A DNA stretch of 64,000 nt from Streptococcus sp. 29887 (lineage in GTDB: Bacteria > Bacillota > Bacilli > Lactobacillales > Streptococcaceae): assembly GCF_032595075.1 (NCBI RefSeq), contig NZ_CP118735.1, positions 2,198,001 through 2,262,000 of the forward strand. The letters run 5' to 3'. The notes beneath the pieces were generated by a model. The model was not told the origin of the DNA and searched no databases. It saw nothing but the letters and a program-made list of their open reading frames with translations. Of the stretch, positions 6,883 to 12,340 are shown in pieces; the stretch's first letter is position 1, and every line of letters begins with the position of its first letter. Both the position numbers and the translations under genes were made by a program.

Positions 6883-6951
6883 AGTATAGACCAACACACC
6901 ACCATCTTTTCATCCATGTCATGAACGGTCGTTATTTTGTAATGAACGACC
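6883..6951 (-). promoter_or_regulatory. LytTR-type operator and promoter 3
   Basis: Minus-strand repeats GGTCGTTCAT (6942-6951) and GACCGTTCAT (6921-6930), 21 bp apart, and TATACT at 6883-6888 after a 32-nt gap. This copy has the most similar pair of half-sites. Confidence 0.75.
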
Positions 6952-6972
6952 ATTTTTTCGAGAAAATTCATA

Positions 6973-6996
6973 AACTCCAGCCTTTTGACTGGAGTT
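6973..6996. terminator. Hairpin, possible terminator
   Basis: AACTCCAG-CCTTTTGA-CTGGAGTT inverted repeat between the type I toxin-antitoxin locus and operator 3. The following T-run is weak on both strands. Confidence 0.35.
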
Positions 6997-7047
6997 GAAA
7001 GTGACAGATTGTAAAATCAACTAAAATAGTTTGAATTATGATTTCTA

Positions 7048-7078
7048 CATAAAAAAACAAAAAATTATGATAAAATAA
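7048..7078 (+). promoter_or_regulatory. Promoter of the type I toxin mRNA
   Basis: TCTACA and TATGAT with a 16-bp spacer lie about 65 bases upstream of the TTG toxin start. The leader contains a TCGGAAACCGA hairpin at 7087-7097 shortly after the predicted start of transcription, the position of the 5' hairpin that holds back translation in Fst-type mRNAs. Confidence 0.45.
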
Positions 7079-7139
7079 TATTGCTGTCGGAAACCGATTG
7101 CGTTCTTCAATAGGAGTTCGTGAAAGGGGGTGAATAGCT

Positions 7140-7238
7140 TTGCATTACATCTTAGAGCTCTTACTTGCTGTTATGGCAAATGTAGCTGCATACTGCATTT
7201 GCAAGTGGCTAGATAGCAAGTACAACGACCACAGCTAG
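7140..7238 (+). CDS. Fst/Ldr-like type I toxin peptide, 32 aa
   Basis: TTG at 7140 follows GGGGGT at about eight bases and opens a 32-residue peptide: one membrane span (YILELLLAVMANVAAYCI), then KWLDSKYNDHS, a charged cytoplasmic tail. This hydrophobic-span-plus-charged-tail layout is that of Fst toxins of the par family, which disturb the membrane. The start codon lies inside a 17-base repeat (7137-7153) found again at 7320-7336, and a convergent promoter and shared terminator lie downstream. GTG at 7130 opens a different, non-hydrophobic frame and is rejected. Confidence 0.65.
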   Translation: MHYILELLLAVMANVAAYCICKWLDSKYNDHS

Positions 7239-7277
7239 CCCAAACCACACCCGTTAATCTCTCAAACTAGAGAACGT

Positions 7278-7314
7278 AAAAAAGCCCTCAGAAACTGCAA
7301 TTTCTGAGGGCTTT
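7278..7314. terminator. Bidirectional terminator shared by toxin mRNA and antisense RNA
   Basis: An 11-bp stem (GCCCTCAGAAA against TTTCTGAGGGC, 7284-7294 and 7301-7311) is flanked by AAAAAA on the left and TTT on the right, so both convergent transcripts can end here. Confidence 0.8.
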
Positions 7315-7340
7315 GGTGTGCTTTGCACTACATCTTTCTA
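7278..7340 (-). ncRNA. Antisense antitoxin RNA of the par-like locus
   Basis: A minus-strand promoter (TTGAAA at 7367-7372, 16-bp spacer, TGC-extended TATACT at 7345-7350) would start an RNA of about 60 nt near 7338. The RNA begins with the complement of DRb, hence of DRa over the toxin start codon, and ends in the shared terminator. Size, position and orientation match RNA II of par. Confidence 0.6.
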
Positions 7341-7401
7341 ACTTAGTATAGCAGATTTTAGACAAATTTCAAACTATTTATTCATAAACATAAAACATCA
7401 G

Positions 7402-7572
7402 CTATCCACAAAGGCATTTACAATGCTTGCAATCAATAATCTCCGAGAATTCCACTCTAAATCTCTCAGGTTTCGATTCATAAGTCCCTAATATCTTCTT
7501 GCAAAAAATGACCTCCTTTGTATCTCGTACAAACTGACTAGAAGCATTGACTTGATGCGATTTAGTCAACAT
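7402..7572 (-). CDS. Possible 56-aa Cys-rich peptide
   Basis: ATG at 7572 has GGAGG three bases upstream, which is close, and the frame ends IIDCKHCKCLCG at 7402. The body is polar and basic. It lies beyond a weak terminator of the leftward operon and close to the antisense promoter of the par-like locus. Four Cys in the last 10 residues are unusual, but nothing else supports coding. Confidence 0.3.
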   Translation of the reverse strand: MLTKSHQVNASSQFVRDTKEVIFCKKILGTYESKPERFRVEFSEIIDCKHCKCLCG

Positions 7573-7605
7573 CAGCCTCCAATATTTTGAATTTCTTCTA
7601 GCAAA

Positions 7606-7640
7606 CGAAAACACCCCAAATGACTATTCGAGGTGTCATC
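7606..7640 (-). terminator. Weak hairpin terminator after the 7649-8020 gene
   Basis: ACACC and GGTGT arms (7611-7615 and 7632-7636) with a short T-run on the minus strand. Confidence 0.4.
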
Positions 7641-7648
7641 CTATGAAC

Positions 7649-8020
7649 CTAATTAACAGTAGTATTGTTGACCAATCTCGCAATAGGACAAACCAATACC
7701 AGGCATCCATTGATTAGCAAAAGAAATAATCTGCTCACTTCTCCCATTATCATAGACTCCATAAATAGTATAGCAGATGCAAGAGCTACCCCTAAAATGA
7801 GGTATCTTTGATGTACAGGCATCCTGTACGACATGCCACGTTTCTTTAAAAAATAGTAGCTTGTCCCTATCACCAAAGCGTGAAGCAATGTTAATATCAG
7901 CATGATTGGCAATAAATCCTTTCCGTCAGTTCTAACTGAAACCAACCACATCAAAAAAACGAATAGGTCAATTGCAATACTGGCATAATTTCCGATTTTG
8001 ATTATTTTTAGATTATCCAT
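7649..8020 (-). CDS. Four-TM membrane protein, unknown function
   Basis: A 123-residue protein, MDNLKIIKIGNYASIAIDLF at the start, with four hydrophobic stretches separated by short charged loops (RTDGKD, KKRGMSYRMPVHQ, EVSR). ATG at 8020 is preceded by AAAGGAAA. It is the last clear gene of the operator-4 transcript, downstream of a 57-codon gene. I do not recognise the family; the context suggests immunity or membrane adaptation. Confidence 0.55.
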   Translation of the reverse strand: MDNLKIIKIGNYASIAIDLFVFLMWLVSVRTDGKDLLPIMLILTLLHALVIGTSYYFLKKRGMSYRMPVHQRYLILGVALASAILFMESMIMGEVSRLFLLLINGCLVLVCPIARLVNNTTVN

Positions 8021-8052
8021 AACCAGTTTCCTTTCAAGCCAGCCAGTCAACT

Positions 8053-8226
8053 TCAGTGTACTTGCTTGTGTTCCTGATAGTTACGTTTGAGCAACATCAC
8101 TAGAAGCAAAAAGTTTGGAACGGATAGAGCCCAGTAACCAAGGCTACCAAAGCCAAGCCACTCTCTCATTACATAGTCTAAACAAAAATAGAATAGTACG
8201 GCTAAAATAGTTTTCATCATTTTCAT
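8053..8226 (-). CDS. 57-aa small membrane protein in the operator-4 operon
   Basis: Starts MKMMKTILAVLFYFCLDYVM, continues REWLGFGSLGYWALSVPNF and ends LLKRNYQEHKQVH. Two hydrophobic segments with a glycine-rich turn between them. ATG at 8226 follows AAGGAGG at seven bases, a strong site. It lies 13 bases after the broken 53-codon gene. Short length, strong translation signal and induction site suggest a functional small membrane protein; no family is recognised. Confidence 0.6.
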   Translation of the reverse strand: MKMMKTILAVLFYFCLDYVMREWLGFGSLGYWALSVPNFLLLVMLLKRNYQEHKQVH

Positions 8227-8239
8227 TTTATTTTCCTCC

Positions 8240-8401
8240 TTATTTTTTAACCACAGAACTCAACCCTCTAATGACAAGGTAACTGAGTAGGTAAATCATT
8301 CCATAATACACTCCCCATAGACCAATGATAGCTCCTGCTCCGAGTCCTACAAGTAGGGAGTGGAAATGCCGGTGTTTAACAATTGTTTTTTAAGTATTCA
8401 T
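8240..8401 (-). pseudogene. 53-codon membrane-peptide gene with an early stop codon
   Basis: ATG at 8401 has a strong AAAAGGAG site directly after operator-promoter 4 but reaches TAA at codon 4. In the same frame the sequence stays open for a further 49 codons: KTIVKHRHFHSLLVGLG, a glycine-rich hydrophobic segment (AGAIIGLWGVYYGMIY) and SSVVKK-stop. No other start codon lies near the beginning. A single base change (for example TTA to TAA) would explain it. The glycine-rich hydrophobic core resembles class IIb bacteriocin peptides or small membrane proteins. Confidence 0.6.
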
Positions 8402-8434
8402 ATTCGTATCTCCTTTTGTTTTCTTTACACTCTT

Positions 8435-8503
8435 AGTATAGACCAATACATCACCATTTTTTCATCCATGTCATGAACTGTCGTTATTTTGTAATGAACG
8501 ACC
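8435..8503 (-). promoter_or_regulatory. LytTR-type operator and promoter 4
   Basis: Minus-strand repeats GGTCGTTCAT (8494-8503) and GACAGTTCAT (8473-8482), 21 bp apart, then 32 nt to TATACT at 8435-8440. It drives the broken 53-codon gene and the two genes after it. Confidence 0.7.
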
Positions 8504-8521
8504 ATTTTTTCGAGAAAATGC

Positions 8522-8550
8522 AAAAAAAATCCAGCCTTTCGACTGGACTT
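8522..8550 (-). terminator. Terminator of the regulator-kinase operon
   Basis: TCCAG-TCGAAAGG-CTGGA hairpin followed by eight Ts on the minus strand, 14 bases after the kinase stop. Confidence 0.75.
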
Positions 8551-8563
8551 ACATCTATAAATC

Positions 8564-9904
8564 TTATTCCAAAAACACCAACTCCTGAACGAATCGATGA
8601 TTGCTACTGTTCGTTGATATAGAAAATTTAGGATAGTTATCTAAAATAGCTTTTACATTGGCCAAGCCAATTCCTCGATTATCTCCTTTTGTAGAATGAC
8701 CATATTCAAAAATATGACTTGTAGATACTTTATCTTCAACCGTAGTATTTTCTACAACGATAATTTTTCTGTCATCTTCCTGGAAATAGGCAAATACAAT
8801 ATTTCCATTTACACACTGCTCTGCCGCATCTATAGCATTATCTAATAAGATAGACAGAATCGTTATAAATTCAATCAACTCTAAAGCAGGTTGTTCAATT
8901 TCAACATCTACTTCCACAGAAATTGTAATCCCCTTTTTTTGTGCCTCCAACATCTTAGATGACAGCAGACTCTTCACGGCAGGATTTTGTATATTGGATA
9001 ATCTAGCTATATCGTACTTTCCATCATAGAATTTTCTATCAGAATCTGCAATAACCTCACTATAAATCGTTCGAATCGCAACAATATCCTCTTCCTTAAT
9101 TGCTTCATTCAGACTAATAAGAATATTAGTGTAGTCATGTCGGAAACTTCGAATTTCTTTATAAAGTGATTCAACATGACGGCTATAACGACCTAAGTCA
9201 GTTAATTGTTTGTCCTTCAACTCCTGGATTTCTTTTTCTTGCTTTTCTTTCTTCTGATAGTTTAAATACAACATACTAACTGTAAATAGAATAAAGTATA
9301 ATAGTAGTATATTAGTTCTGATAAAATATGTATCTATCTTAATATCCACTATTCCTTTATCCATCAATACTTCCAAAAATAAATTACCTCTTATTAAAAG
9401 AAAATAAGTAATAAATAGAATATTTAATCCCAAAAATATACCTCTAAATTTTTTGTCCAAAGTATCAACTTGAAGATATTTTGATTCTATTCGTAATCCC
9501 TTGAAAAATCCATAATAAAAAGGAATTAATAAAATAGACAATAAGATTTCGAACATAGCACTAGCATTTGCATATACAATATCTACATCAAAAATAAAAC
9601 GTAAATAAAGGCTGATGATACGTTGAAACATATCCCCTATCACAAATGGTAATAATCCATAAAATATTTTTTGAGTTCTATTCCAATTTGTTTTAAAAAA
9701 TGGTATAACAATCAGAAAAGAAAATGGTTCTAATAATAAGTAAATATCATAAAGAATTATTTGACAGACTGTTAAGCAAGAAGCTATAAAACATTTTTTC
9801 TTCTTACTTAAAAATAAACCGCTAATTTGTTGAAGAATCATCAAACGAATCAGCATGTCAATAAAGAATACAGTGTCGTAAAATGGAGATATAAAAATAT
9901 TCAT
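8564..9904 (-). CDS. AgrC/BlpH/ComD-like sensor histidine kinase (HPK10 type)
   Basis: A 446-residue protein. Residues 1-210 hold about six hydrophobic segments (peptide-sensing domain), followed by a coiled-coil-like linker (NYQKKEKQEKEIQELKDKQ). The phospho-accepting His lies in SFRHDYTNIL near residue 256. The ATPase part has LLDNAIDAAEQ (N box, near 355) and RGIGLANVKAIL (G box, near 417). No D-box typical of other kinase classes is evident, as in HPK10. ATG at 9904 overlaps the regulator stop (ATGA). It probably senses a secreted peptide and phosphorylates the adjacent LytTR regulator. Confidence 0.85.
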   Translation of the reverse strand: MNIFISPFYDTVFFIDMLIRLMILQQISGLFLSKKKKCFIASCLTVCQIILYDIYLLLEPFSFLIVIPFFKTNWNRTQKIFYGLLPFVIGDMFQRIISLYLRFIFDVDIVYANASAMFEILLSILLIPFYYGFFKGLRIESKYLQVDTLDKKFRGIFLGLNILFITYFLLIRGNLFLEVLMDKGIVDIKIDTYFIRTNILLLYFILFTVSMLYLNYQKKEKQEKEIQELKDKQLTDLGRYSRHVESLYKEIRSFRHDYTNILISLNEAIKEEDIVAIRTIYSEVIADSDRKFYDGKYDIARLSNIQNPAVKSLLSSKMLEAQKKGITISVEVDVEIEQPALELIEFITILSILLDNAIDAAEQCVNGNIVFAYFQEDDRKIIVVENTTVEDKVSTSHIFEYGHSTKGDNRGIGLANVKAILDNYPKFSISTNSSNHRFVQELVFLE

Positions 9905-10641
9905 CAATTAATCTCCAACAAATCTGCAAGTTTCTTCTGCTTCAAACGAGAAACAAAACAAGAATCTCCATTATCAAAATAGGCAATATGGTTTACTCTG
10001 TCCAACTTCGTTATATTTAATGGATTCACTACACAAGAACGATGTGCCTGGTAAAGTCGTTCGTCAGCTTTCGCTATATCGGATACTTTCCCGTAAAACT
10101 CAGTCTGACCTGTTTTCGTTTTTAAAATGACTTTATGAATCGTTGATGATGTTTCAAAATAAAGGATGTCACTAAAAGGGACTTGAATATGAGCAGTTTC
10201 AGTTTTGTATATAAAAGAATTTTCAGCTATAGTATGATCAATATTTTCAAAAGCATGCACTAACACATCTGATACTGCCTTTTGAAAGTCACTATCCTCC
10301 AGGCCTTTATCTATAAAATCTAAAGCAGAAACCCGATAACGATACGTTACCGGCATAAATTCTGAGTGAGTTGTTACAAAGACAATAACAGCATAAGGAT
10401 CTCGAGCACGGATTTCTTTAGCGATTTCCATTCCTTTCTTTTCTTCGCCTTTAATTTCAATATCTAAAAAGAAAAATTGGTGATTGCCTGCTTCCTCAAT
10501 TGATTCCAATAACTGATTTGGTTTACCAAAAACTTCTAGGAATTTATACCTTACTGACGTTTCTTCAACACACCGCCTAATAGCATTTTCTAGCCTACTC
10601 TGCTGAAAAAAATCATCTTCTAATACAAAAATATTAAGCAT
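9904..10641 (-). CDS. LytTR-family response regulator (AgrA/ComE/BlpR-like)
   Basis: A 245-residue protein. The receiver domain shows the acidic pocket VLEDD near residues 7-10, phospho-acceptor Asp 60 in FFLDIEIKG, and VFVTTHSEF and YRVSALDFIDK near 85-110. The LytTR domain (about 140-243) has DILYFETS, AHRSCVVNPLNI and RLKQKKLADLLE. LytTR regulators bind paired 9-10-bp direct repeats 21-22 bp apart, which is the arrangement found at the four promoters in 2.9-8.5 kb, so these are its likely targets. ATG at 10641 follows AGGAG; an extended -10 (TGCTATAAT, 10678-10686) lies upstream. Confidence 0.85.
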   Translation of the reverse strand: MLNIFVLEDDFFQQSRLENAIRRCVEETSVRYKFLEVFGKPNQLLESIEEAGNHQFFFLDIEIKGEEKKGMEIAKEIRARDPYAVIVFVTTHSEFMPVTYRYRVSALDFIDKGLEDSDFQKAVSDVLVHAFENIDHTIAENSFIYKTETAHIQVPFSDILYFETSSTIHKVILKTKTGQTEFYGKVSDIAKADERLYQAHRSCVVNPLNITKLDRVNHIAYFDNGDSCFVSRLKQKKLADLLEIN

Positions 10642-10677
10642 AGAAATCTCCTACATTTTTTGTAAGTAATAATCATT

Positions 10678-10686
10678 ATTATAGCA
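10678..10686 (-). promoter_or_regulatory. Extended -10 of the regulator-kinase operon
   Basis: TGCTATAAT on the minus strand, 37 bases before the regulator start. The same sequence stands upstream of both duplicated toxin genes (about 11218 and 11595), so this promoter lies in the duplicated block. Confidence 0.5.
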
Positions 10687-10713
10687 TATTTAGGCAAAAG
10701 ATAAATGTCCAAC

Positions 10714-10742
10714 TTGACTTGATAGACCTGCCGATGTATAAT
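10714..10742 (+). promoter_or_regulatory. Promoter of antisense RNA, module copy 1
   Basis: TTGACT and a perfect TATAAT with a 17-bp spacer. The identical promoter recurs at 11254-11282. Confidence 0.8.
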
Positions 10743-10748
10743 AAACAT

Positions 10749-10868
10749 AGAAAAAGGTAGTTGCCAGAAACAACTACCCCTTGCAGAACCGTTTAAGACG
10801 GTGGCTGTTTACAAATTATTTTAAAAATAACCGTTAACTCGCCAAAGTTATAGACGGTTATTTTTTTG
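10749..10868 (+). ncRNA. Antitoxin RNA of TxpA-like module, copy 1
   Basis: Predicted RNA of about 120 nt from the 10714-10742 promoter. It has a GGTAGTTGCC/CAACTACC hairpin, a CCGTTTAAGACGG hairpin and a terminator whose stem AATAACCGT pairs with ACGGTTATT, followed by Ts. Its 3' end is antisense to the end of the toxin gene. A toxin mRNA reading through would carry the complement of GGTAG, able to pair with its own ribosome-binding region (AAAGGTAG). Confidence 0.65.
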
Positions 10869-10959
10869 TCGTTTTTACCAATTCAAGCACTAACATCACG
10901 AGAGCGATAACAAAGTTACCAGCTACAAACATGAGTGTTAAGACCTCAAAGGTTGACAA
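10858..10959 (-). CDS. TxpA/holin-like type I toxin, copy 1
   Basis: TTG at 10959, nine bases after GGGAG, starts a 33-residue peptide (M)STFEVLTLMFVAGNF followed by a hydrophobic segment and LVKTTKK. The STFE-x-L-x-LM start, single span and basic tail match the putative holin-like toxin group that includes TxpA and BsrG. A longer frame (83 codons from about 11109) is open only because 168 bp of foreign sequence was inserted upstream, so the short start is preferred. It differs from copy 2 at one residue (A for G, residue 19). Confidence 0.65.
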   Translation of the reverse strand: MSTFEVLTLMFVAGNFVIALVMLVLELVKTTKK

Positions 10960-10997
10960 AGATAGCTTCTCCCTTCTGTTAGATTTTGATGATTTGC

Positions 10998-11165
10998 ATA
11001 GTAGAACAAAAAGTTCCATTCCACTTCTCTTAATTCGCGTCAACATCTCAGCGCAGTGGTTGATTGGCAGATTTGTTCGTGCTTCGCACTCCAAATCTGA
11101 CCTAATCAACTGTGCGGGGGCGGTAAGACGAACTCATTTTCTACAAGTTGAGTTCTGTACCGCTC
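10998..11165. repeat. Insertion with repeat-element core inside module copy 1
   Basis: Copies 1 and 2 of the module are nearly identical on both sides, but copy 1 carries 168 bp here where copy 2 has about ten. The insert contains the arms CGCAGTGGTTGATTGG and CTAATCAACTGTGCGGGGG, the same hairpin core found in opposite orientation at 32139-32310. It replaces the ATGGGC start and binding site of the longer toxin reading frame. Confidence 0.6.
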
Positions 11166-11253
11166 CCACCTACCTTTCAGAAATTAGAGCCACCGTCTTT
11201 ACTTTTCTGCAAAAACTATTATAGCATATTTAGACAAAAGATAAATATCCAAC

Positions 11254-11282
11254 TTGACTTGATAGACCTGCCGATGTATAAT
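11254..11282 (+). promoter_or_regulatory. Promoter of antisense RNA, module copy 2
   Basis: TTGACT, 17-bp spacer, TATAAT; identical to copy 1. Confidence 0.8.
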
Positions 11283-11288
11283 AAACAT

Positions 11289-11403
11289 AGAAAAAGGTAG
11301 TTGCCAGAAACAACTACCCCTTGCAGAACCGTTTAAGACGGTGGCAGATTATTCGTATTAAATAACCGTTAACCTACCAAAGTTATAGACGGTTATTTTT
11401 TTG
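11289..11403 (+). ncRNA. Antitoxin RNA of TxpA-like module, copy 2
   Basis: Same hairpins and terminator as copy 1. The 5' half is nearly identical; the stretch after GACGGTGGC differs (AGATTATTCGTATT), and the terminator loop differs by two bases, so the two antitoxin RNAs could partly discriminate or cross-react. Confidence 0.65.
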
Positions 11404-11494
11404 TCGTTTTTACCAATTCAAGCACTAACATCACGAGACCGATAACAAAGTTACCAGCTACAAACATGAGTGTCAGCACCTCAAAGGTTGACAA
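11393..11494 (-). CDS. TxpA/holin-like type I toxin, copy 2
   Basis: A 33-residue peptide from TTG at 11494, nine bases after AAGGAG: (M)STFEVLTLMFVAGNF, a hydrophobic span and a KTTKK tail. In this intact copy an upstream in-frame ATG at 11536 with AGGTGG would give 47 residues beginning MGKSSKSNRKEKLS. The minus-strand -10 TGCTATAAT at about 11595 starts the mRNA, whose leader carries TTTGCAG and GACGGTGGC, sequences also present in the antisense RNA. Type I toxin membership is by motif and layout; toxicity is not shown by sequence. Confidence 0.7.
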   Translation of the reverse strand: MSTFEVLTLMFVAGNFVIGLVMLVLELVKTTKK

Positions 11495-11648
11495 AGATAG
11501 CTTCTCCTTTCTGTTAGATTTTGATGATTTGCCCATAGGCACCACCTACCTTTCAGAAATTAGAGCCACCGTCTTTACTTTTCTGCAAAAACTATTATAG
11601 CATATTTAATAAAGAAGTGTAGTCCAATTTACACATCAAAAAACCAGC

Positions 11649-11834
11649 CTACTTGGACTGGTCTTCTTGTAGTCGCTCTTTAAGGCGACGACGGTATAAA
11701 ATCTGCGAAGGAATGAAATAGAGAAAACTTGCTAAGATAATCCAACGTTTATCCAAATCACTGAAATAAATCGCTAAGATTAGTACAAAAGCAAGGATTA
11801 AATAAAAGAAATGATTGGTTAATAACTTTTTCAT
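11649..11834 (-). CDS. Small two-TM membrane protein
   Basis: A 61-residue protein with hydrophobic segments at about 8-24 and 30-44 and a basic tail (RRRLKERLQEDQSK). ATG at 11834 follows GGAGGTG at about seven bases, a strong site. It lies between the duplicated type I module and dtd and appears monocistronic. Family unknown. Confidence 0.55.
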   Translation of the reverse strand: MKKLLTNHFFYLILAFVLILAIYFSDLDKRWIILASFLYFIPSQILYRRRLKERLQEDQSK

Positions 11835-11895
11835 CCGACACCTCCACATTTTCTTGATATTAGTATATCAAATTTCCTTAAAAATGTATAGTAGT

Positions 11896-12339
11896 CTAGC
11901 GATTTTTGGTATCTAACACAATGGTCACCGGACCATCATTGACTAGACTGACCGCCATGTCCGCCCCAAAAACGCCCACTTCAACCGGTACAAAGGCTGA
12001 CAGGGCTTGGTTAAAGGCATCATAGAGTTGGCTGGCTAGGGCAGGAGCTGCCGCTCCTGTAAAGGCAGGGCGGTTGCCTTTTTTGGTATCCGCAAAGAGG
12101 GTAAATTGGGAAATGGATAAAATCTTGCCCGCCACATCTTGAACAGACTTGTTCATTTTGCCTGCCTCATCTGAAAAAATCCGCATATTGACAATTTTAC
12201 GAACAGCATAATCTAGATCGTCCTGACTGTCATCTGGCCCCACACCGACTAGGAGCAAAAGTCCCTGATCAATTTGCCCATGGATGCTTCCTTCGATGGT
12301 CACACTGGCCTGTGATACACGTTGTAATACAATTTTCAT
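11896..12339 (-). CDS. dtd: D-aminoacyl-tRNA deacylase
   Basis: A 147-residue cytoplasmic protein of the usual DTD length. It removes D-amino acids (and glycine mischarged on tRNA-Ala) from tRNA. The active-site motifs are visible: [15 protein letters not shown] (SQxT, near residue 77) and [10 protein letters not shown] (the GP motif, near 133). It begins one base after the rel stop, so the two are co-transcribed, an order common in Gram-positive bacteria. Confidence 0.95.
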   Translation of the reverse strand: MKIVLQRVSQASVTIEGSIHGQIDQGLLLLVGVGPDDSQDDLDYAVRKIVNMRIFSDEAGKMNKSVQDVAGKILSISQFTLFADTKKGNRPAFTGAAAPALASQLYDAFNQALSAFVPVEVGVFGADMAVSLVNDGPVTIVLDTKNR

Positions 12340-12340
12340 C

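Larger units (their letters stand above)
7137..7336. repeat. Direct repeats DRa (7137-7153) and DRb (7320-7336)
   Basis: GCTTTGCATTACATCTT and GCTTTGCACTACATCTT match at 16 of 17 bases. DRa covers the toxin start codon; DRb lies at the start of the convergent RNA, which therefore carries the complement of DRa. This is the par/Fst arrangement. Confidence 0.7.
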
